Shown: piece by piece, positions 18,601-23,253 of the stretch
Layout of the letters: the number at the start of each line of letters is the position of its first letter
How positions within the stretch are numbered: the stretch's first letter is position 1
Assembly: GCA_001598975.1 (NCBI GenBank)
Contig: BBXU01000521.1
Coordinates: 1 to 23,253, forward strand
From: Parachlorella kessleri
Lineage: Eukaryota > Chlorophyta > Trebouxiophyceae > Chlorellales > Chlorellaceae
Length of the DNA: 23,253 nucleotides
Reading direction: 5' to 3'
The notes under the pieces: model-generated
What the model saw: only the letters and a program-made list of their open reading frames with translations
The model's database searches: none
What the model was told of the DNA's origin: nothing
Position numbers and translations under genes: made by a program

Positions 18601-21418
18601 TCCACCACCACCATGAAGCTCAGGATGAGGGAGATGCCAGCCTGCAGCAACCCATACTCAATCCCTCTTAAGCCTATTCTGTGTCTCTTCTGCTATGCAC
18701 GTACCAGCAGCTGCCTGCTTGGCACCAGGGCGTGTGCACCTGGGTCAAGGGCCGTGTTTCACAAAGGGACGGCCCTGCCGAGGACTGGCGGACGGGTCTG
18801 CACAGCCTGCTGTGTGGCTTGCATGCATTGCCCACTCCAAGTAAAGCAGTCAGCGGCACCGCGAGGCGCTTGGCGAGGATCTGGACGGGTTGGCTTGCAG
18901 GCGGCCGCTGTTGTCACAACCGTCACACGTGCGCCTTGCACGCTGTGAGCTCAGGGTGGGTGGAACGTAAGGCCAGGTAAGCTGAGGCAGATCGGGCAGC
19001 TGGCGTAAAATGTGGCGTGATGGAATGAACAGGTAAAGAATGTAAGCGACAGACAGAAACAGTGAAGATGCCAGGCATACACTCAAGCTTACCTGGATTG
19101 CAAACCGTGAAGTGAAGGAGAGGATCTCCGAGGTCAGCGAGGCCGCTGCGTTGGTGTACCGCCGCAGAACCTGCGGGCAGTACAAGCATTTTCCGCTCTT
19201 CCATTCCATTTTCAAGACCGCTCTCACAGTAGGCCGTCCAAGGACAGTGGGCATTGTGGCCCCCACACCGCGTACAGCACGGCAGGGACCGCCTGCAGGG
19301 GCGAAAACACCTTATATGTGTGCAGTGCAAGTGATCGTCAGGTGCCGCATCCCACGCCCAGATGATGGACGCTAGAGGTATCTACCTACCAGAGTGTGGT
19401 TGCCCAGGGAATGCCAACAACACATGAGCTCCACCCACCTTTTGCAGTGCCATGCCTAGGTACTGGGTCCTAGCAGGTCCCGCCACCGCATCCAGGGCTG
19501 AGAAGTCTATAGCATGTGTGACATCCTCGCTGCTGGCGATGAGCAGGAAGCGCTCCAGCTGGTCCATCACACCATCCCTGCCAAGGGGATGGGGAACAGG
19601 CGGCTATTATGAAGAAGCGACCATTGTGCATCCGATGGTGTGGCTTCTGACGAGCTCGCGGCTAGGCGCAGAATCAGGGCGACTGCCTTGCTGGCCACCA
19701 CCGGCAAGGCTTTGCGCCGCGTGGAGATGGGTAGTGTAAAAACGACGCTGCTCTGGAATGAAAGTGCTTAACGCAGAAAAAGGCTCCCCCAAGGACATTC
19801 TATTCTATTCCTCAGCTTTAGGGGAGGGTTTGCAACAATGAAGTAATACCGTTCTTTTCTTCTCGCTCAGCTCACCCCAAGCCCTGCCGGCTCTTCTCTA
19901 GCACCACCACCCACAGATTCTCTGTCTGCAGCCGGGACACAAAGTCAGCCCCCTCCCGCACCTGCAAAAAGCTGAGCTGTTTTGTGAGCACAGGGTCTGG
20001 AGGTGTGCAGCACTGGACAGGCCCCAACCTGGAACAGTGCTACGCATTCTATTCTTCACGCTTTGCATCAAAAACTGCATGGAGAACCATGCTATACTTT
20101 TGAACTGGAAGGATCTGGCGGCCAGGCGAGCAAGCAACCACTCAAGGAGGCGGTCACACGCTTAGGAGTGCTTCCCTCAAACATACTCAAACGAGGCAGA
20201 ACAAGGCATCTCACTCATCCAGGCTGGCCCATGCCAAGGATTGCCTGTGACGCTCATGCCGCGAGACAAGGGGCACGCACCACATCCGGGATGATGAGGA
20301 CCCCAAACAAAACAAAGAGGGAGATGATAGCCGAGTAGAAGAGCAGGACGAGCAGGCGCCGCCGTGCCTGCACAGTGCATGCCAGGCACATGCATTTACA
20401 TGCACAGGAAGCCGAGGACCTCGATACACCGCAAGCCAGGCAAAGATGTACTAAGGGGAGCCGATGCAGGTCTTGCACATAGCCTGGCTTTGATGCACCA
20501 CAGATTTGCCGGCACCGGCCCCGGTGACTGCGGCGAGAATATTCCCTGCATTGGTTGGCATGCGCCCGCACCTGCGGGCTGAAGCGTGTCAGCAGAGGGC
20601 TGCTTTGGGCGCTCTCCACAAAACCGTTCCCTATGAAGGAAAGGATGAAGGTCCCCATGGTGATCTGCAAGGGCCGCAGGGGAGGCCAAGTTACGGCTGC
20701 AGATGCGCTACTGGGCAGCACAGCAACTTGGGAACAAATACAAGAAAGTCCAGACATGTGGTACTGATGACAAGGACTGGATTGCCCTGTCCGGAGCAGT
20801 TGCATGAGGGACCTGACGTGATCCATGAGCACAGAGCATTGCATTAAAGGTCTTGGCTTGTGCCCAGGCACACGAAGTCATCCTGCTGCCGTAGTCCTTT
20901 CTTGTACAGTGTACAAGTGAATCATTGGCAGCAAGAAGTCAATAACCACTCACCCCAAAGAAGTCCTTGAGAAGGGAGGCAAAACATGCCACGACCACCC
21001 AAGATGCTGCCTTCTGCCAAGGGAGGTTGATGAACCAGTCAATAACCTCTCTAAGGGTCAGCTTCCCCTCTGACCCTTCATCATACTCCCCACTGCTGCC
21101 AGTTGTGCTGCTAGGTGCTAGGGACGATGCAGCGTTTGGTTGCTGCAGCGGCCAGCCAGGGGCCTGCCAGCTGCTGTTGCTGTTGTTGCCGCTGCTGTTG
21201 CTGCTGCCAGGGCTGCTGGACAAGCTGCCGATGCCCCCGCTTGCAAGACTGCTACCGGTGAAAGAGACGAACCCCCGGTTGACAGGGGGCCTGGCAGTCA
21301 GGGGTCGCCCTGGTGCGAGACATGCCACGACTGGCTGGACGTGCCAACAGAACTGCCGCAATGACCCTGCCATCGGTGCACGATGGCAATAACTGGGCTT
21401 GACGATACTACAGCGCAT
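15622..21418 (-). CDS. AI-2E/PerM-family membrane transporter-like protein, 11 exons, 533 aa
   Basis: Bacterial members of the AI-2E/PerM (UPF0118) family export small molecules or exchange ions; plant and algal homologues have no firm substrate. Exons in transcript order: 20954-21418, 20572-20664, 20281-20367, 19876-19961, 19439-19577, 19093-19170, 18477-18641, 17572-17751, 16677-16839, 16092-16151, 15622-15707 (TGA); 1,602 nt, in frame, all GT-AG. Residues 1-110 are Ser/Gly/Ala/Arg-rich with little acid and look like an organelle transit region. The first ATG is used; Met16 is an alternative. Hydrophobic segments lie near 135-170, 188-213, 317-332, 375-425 and 432-500. Family marks are GFIPIAG followed by a proline in exon 8, and NPAIYSAHLKLHPLL, GVWGLLLA and VPLTVF across exons 9-10. 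The tail is acidic and soluble. Start codons of this gene and the Pkr1-like gene are 286 bp apart and divergent. Confidence 0.9.
16527..16709 (-). repeat. 49-bp tandem array (4 units) carrying the exon 9 3' edge and donor in the AI-2E-family gene
   Basis: The conserved CACCTGCTA point recurs at 16527, 16576, 16625 and 16674, an exact 49-bp period. Each unit holds about 33 nt of exon (reading LGVWGLLLA) plus 16 nt of intron. The unit at 16674 is the true exon end (16677). Two copies keep GTGAGG donors and the outermost has GTGGGC. Because 49 is not a multiple of three, use of a copied donor would shift the frame. Confidence 0.93.
16793..17080 (-). repeat. Copies of the exon 9 5' edge plus acceptor in the AI-2E-family gene
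   Basis: The true edge at 16793-16843 is repeated at 16888-16938 with one mismatch in 51 nt. A third, worn copy lies around 17030-17080. Copy 2 keeps CTGCAG and a better pyrimidine tract than the true acceptor. It reads LALVVLMVTGVHFVEA, then NGY and a TAA stop. Confidence 0.92.
17732..18055 (-). repeat. 64-bp tandem array (4 units plus a distant fifth) carrying the exon 8 5' edge and acceptor
   Basis: Edge units start at 17732 (true), 17796, 17860 and 17919, spacings 64, 64 and 59 bp. A fifth copy at 18019-18055 matches further into the exon. Each unit is about 20 nt of exon (ARIAVVN) plus about 44 nt of purine-rich (plus-strand) intron. The first four keep CTGCAG before GCC; the fifth has lost the AG. 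A 64-bp step changes the frame. Confidence 0.93.
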
Positions 21419-21704
21419 TTAATACGCACACACGGTTCACCCCGTTACAAGTGGTCACTGGTTGACGACATTGCCACCGATGGTGTGCTCAAAGCTCTCA
21501 ATGTGTCGGAATGCAATCCAGTCCTAACTCTATTATGGTTGAACATCCTCACCAGCTTAGTTGAGTTGGGCTTCCCGCCCTGCAAAGTCTTGGTCACCTG
21601 AGAAACCTCAATCGTGTATACGTTCGAGCTAGAAAGTACATGGAGTTTTACTTAAGATGGCCTCCGAATTATAGTGTTCTCGGACGTGGTGCATAGATGA
21701 TCAC
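21419..21704. promoter_or_regulatory. Short divergent promoter between the AI-2E-family gene and the Pkr1-like gene
   Basis: Only 286 bp separate two start codons pointing away from each other, so this is a compact bidirectional promoter containing both 5' UTRs. No clear TATA box or other named element was seen. A 72-codon plus-strand ORF (21383-21601) crosses it and runs antisense into the transporter exon 1; it lacks family features. Confidence 0.6.
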
Positions 21705-21708
21705 ATGA
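21697..21708 (+). other. Overlapping four-codon uORF (ATG ATC ACA TGA)
   Basis: A minimal upstream ORF, MIT-stop, overlaps the start codon of the Pkr1-like gene in another frame. The ORF ends at 21708, while the main ATG is 21705-21707. Its own start context is weak (T at -3, A at +4). If the mRNA begins upstream of it, it could lower initiation at the main start. Confidence 0.5.
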
Positions 21709-22366
21709 GTGTGTTTGAAGACGTGGTAGCCGGCGTTCTTGCAAAAGGAGTTAATGTAAGTGCTGAGCTGCACCTGCACGCCGCCCATGCATGTTACTCA
21801 GCTAACACCGGCAACACTGGTACTGCAGAAACCCACCCTAGCGGTGCTTAACCTAGCGCTGCTGGGGTGTGTCCTTCTAATTGTGAGCCTCCTATTTGTG
21901 ACTGGGGCCAGCGCCTCAGAGCTGTTGCCCCACCTAGCAGTGCTGCTGTTCTTTGCTGTCGGGCTGGCCGCCTCTGTCAACTGGTAAGACGCGTGCAGGT
22001 GCTTGCATCTGTGGCGGCTGGTTAGCACCAAACACTGTCGCAGAAAGATGGAGGCCCACCATTAGCAAGCTTATGCACAGACACGGCCAATTCTCGCCAG
22101 CATACACATGTGCTTTCTACCCGTTGCCCAACCGTGCCCCGCACTGCTGCTATTTGTACAGGCTGGTGGTCCAGCTTGGCACTGTGCCGCTGAGTCAGCA
22201 GAGAGAAGAACTGTTTGGCTACAGCACCGCATCTCCTCAGCTGGATGTAAAACAGACTGAGGCAGCGCCAGAGCAGGCTGCAAGTATCGGGCTTGGGGCT
22301 GACAGCCGGCTTGACGCGTTGGCAAGCGAAAGAGAAAGTGATAGGGAGGCAAAGAAGGCGCAGTAG
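21705..22366 (+). CDS. PKR1: Pkr1-like ER membrane protein (V-ATPase assembly factor family), 3 exons, 136 aa
   Basis: Yeast Pkr1 is a small ER membrane protein that helps assemble the Vo sector of the V-ATPase; plant relatives are little studied. Exons: 21705-21755 (17 codons, donor GTAAGT), 21829-21983 (donor GTAAGA), 22162-22366 (TAG); 411 nt in frame. The N-terminus MSVFEDVVAGVLAKGVN, two hydrophobic segments (about residues 20-42 and 50-66) joined by a short loop, and a VNWLVVQL block followed by a soluble charged tail (EREsDREAKK-like end) match the family layout. The third exon continues beyond the conserved domain with an Ala/Gln/Glu-rich tail of about 50 residues. The stop lies 45 nt before the MnmA start on the same strand, and there is no TGTAA between. 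The main alternative is another small two-helix ER protein. Confidence 0.75.
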
Positions 22367-22411
22367 CTTGGAGGTAAAACCAAGGACACCTGACACAGAA
22401 GGGTTGCAAAC

Positions 22412-23046
22412 ATGGCAGGACTGCTGGTCGGGTGGCGAAGCACTGCCCCATTGGGCCAGCTAGCTGCAGCAGTGACGGACCAGCTGCGGTCGTGGCTTGG
22501 GGGCCCCCTGGCTGGCCACACTTTTTCACTGGCAGCAGCAGCATCAGCAACAGCTCTGGGGAGCACCCAGCTTTACTTTGCTGCCGGGACATCACAGCAC
22601 GATGGCTGCTTGCCCACGCAGCAGCTGACAAGGCTGTCCTATGTAGCAGGGCCGCAGTTGGCAGCAGCAGAGGCAGGACCGCGGCATGGTATGGCAACTG
22701 CAGCGGGCCTAGCAGCATTGCTGTCGGTACCTAGCGCGAGGCGGGAACATTGGATGGTAGCCTGGCGCCGGTCTTGCCAGCAACAGCGCTGGCAACATGG
22801 GTGGCGACAACAGGGCTGCAGCCCTGGGGCCAGCATGCTCAGCAACCATTGTCGGCACTATTCGGCAGCCATGACAGATACCCAGGCAGCAGGGGCAGCA
22901 GGAGCAGGTGGCTTGCTGGCTAAGGCAAGCAGTGCCTTTGAGCGCGGGCTAGCAAGCCTCCCTGAGGGGAGGGGACAGACTGTGGCAGTGGGTGTCTCAG
23001 GGGGCGTGGACTCTGCGGTCGCAGCGTTTCTGCTGAAGGAGCGGGG
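22412..23046 (+). CDS. TRMU: tRNA-specific 2-thiouridylase (MnmA/TRMU), first exon, runs off right edge
   Basis: MnmA/TRMU adds sulphur to U34 of Lys, Glu and Gln tRNAs in bacteria and organelles, adenylating the base through an N-type ATP-pyrophosphatase site. Exon 1 encodes 211 codons plus 2 nt and ends at a GTGAGT donor at 23047; the rest is outside the window. Residues 192-211 hold the family start, with the PP-loop SGGVDS at 196-201 followed by AVAAFLLKERG as in MnmA. The first 190 residues are an Ala/Gln/Arg-rich extension, suited to organelle targeting but unusually long. In-frame Met142 (before LSNHCRHYS) and Met154 are alternative starts. I chose the first ATG for its strong context (AAACATGGC) and open frame. 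Other PP-loop ATPases (GMP synthetase, NAD synthetase) share SGGVDS, but the following residues favour MnmA. The gene follows the Pkr1-like ORF by 45 nt. Confidence 0.78.
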
Positions 23047-23253
23047 GTGAGTAATGGTTTAAGAGGGTCACTGGGGACTGTAGCTTGCACTGCAAGCTTG
23101 GGGGTGTACTATCTGTGGTGGGGGGATGCGTGGGGCTCAGGCTGGGGGTCTCCTGTTGAGGTGCTAGCGATTAGCATGCCAGCATTAGTTTGTGTGTGTC
23201 AATAAGGGTACATCTTTTTTCAAGCTGGGTACCCCCTAGTCAAAAAGGGGGGG
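23047..23253 (+). other. Intron 1 of the MnmA/TRMU gene to the window edge
   Basis: The sequence begins with the GTGAGT donor and contains no recognisable second exon (the expected next block would start with a Tyr and a beta strand). It ends in a G tract. The left edge of the window also has a short C/G tract, so both edges may be assembly breaks. Confidence 0.6.

Noticed and set aside
21383..21601. 72-codon plus-strand ORF beginning MAITGLDDTTAHL
   Set aside because: It runs antisense into transporter exon 1 and across a divergent promoter, with no family resemblance; probably chance.

Overview
This is nuclear DNA of a green plant-lineage organism, most likely a unicellular chlorophyte alga (trebouxiophyte-like; the placement is inference). 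The evidence is: genes broken into many short exons by GT-AG introns of about 120-790 nt, a thylakoid-lumen photosystem II assembly factor with a bipartite transit/Tat peptide, an EF-hand-type plant NAD(P)H dehydrogenase, and moderately GC-rich sequence with G tracts. I rebuilt the gene models by hand from splice sites, phase and family alignment. The three complete large models each close exactly in frame (415, 673 and 534 codons including stop).

Layout, left to right: (1) 275-822, minus: first two exons of a universal stress protein (USP) domain gene running off the left edge. (2) 823-1321: divergent promoter interval with a palindromic G-box. (3) 1322-6168, plus: HCF136 (photosystem II assembly factor, Ycf48 family), 9 exons, 414 aa. 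(4) 6169-7061: convergent 3' interval. (5) 7062-14409, minus: type II NAD(P)H dehydrogenase of the NDB (EF-hand) class, 17 exons, 672 aa, with one GC-AG intron. (6) 14410-15621: no gene found. (7) 15622-21418, minus: AI-2E/PerM-family membrane protein, 11 exons, 533 aa. (8) 21419-21704: short divergent interval. (9) 21705-22366, plus: Pkr1-like ER membrane protein, 3 exons, 136 aa. (10) 22412 to past the right edge, plus: first exon of a tRNA 2-thiouridylase (MnmA/TRMU), starting only 45 nt after the Pkr1-like stop codon.

The most unusual structure is a repeated motif in the two large minus-strand genes. At seven exon-intron borders, a block holding the edge of the exon plus its splice site and the adjoining intron is tandemly copied into the intron. 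Periods are 25 bp (about 5 units), 49 bp (4 units), 64 bp (4 units) and about 95-105 bp (2-3 units). Many copies keep a usable GT or AG. Most would shift the frame or bring in a stop, but one would add 38 residues in frame. The HCF136 gene next door shows no clear example. The second point of interest is the Pkr1-like/MnmA pair, which has the features expected of a dicistronic algal mRNA: a 45-nt spacer, no TGTAA between the ORFs, an upstream ORF nearly free of internal ATGs, a weak first start context and a strong second one.
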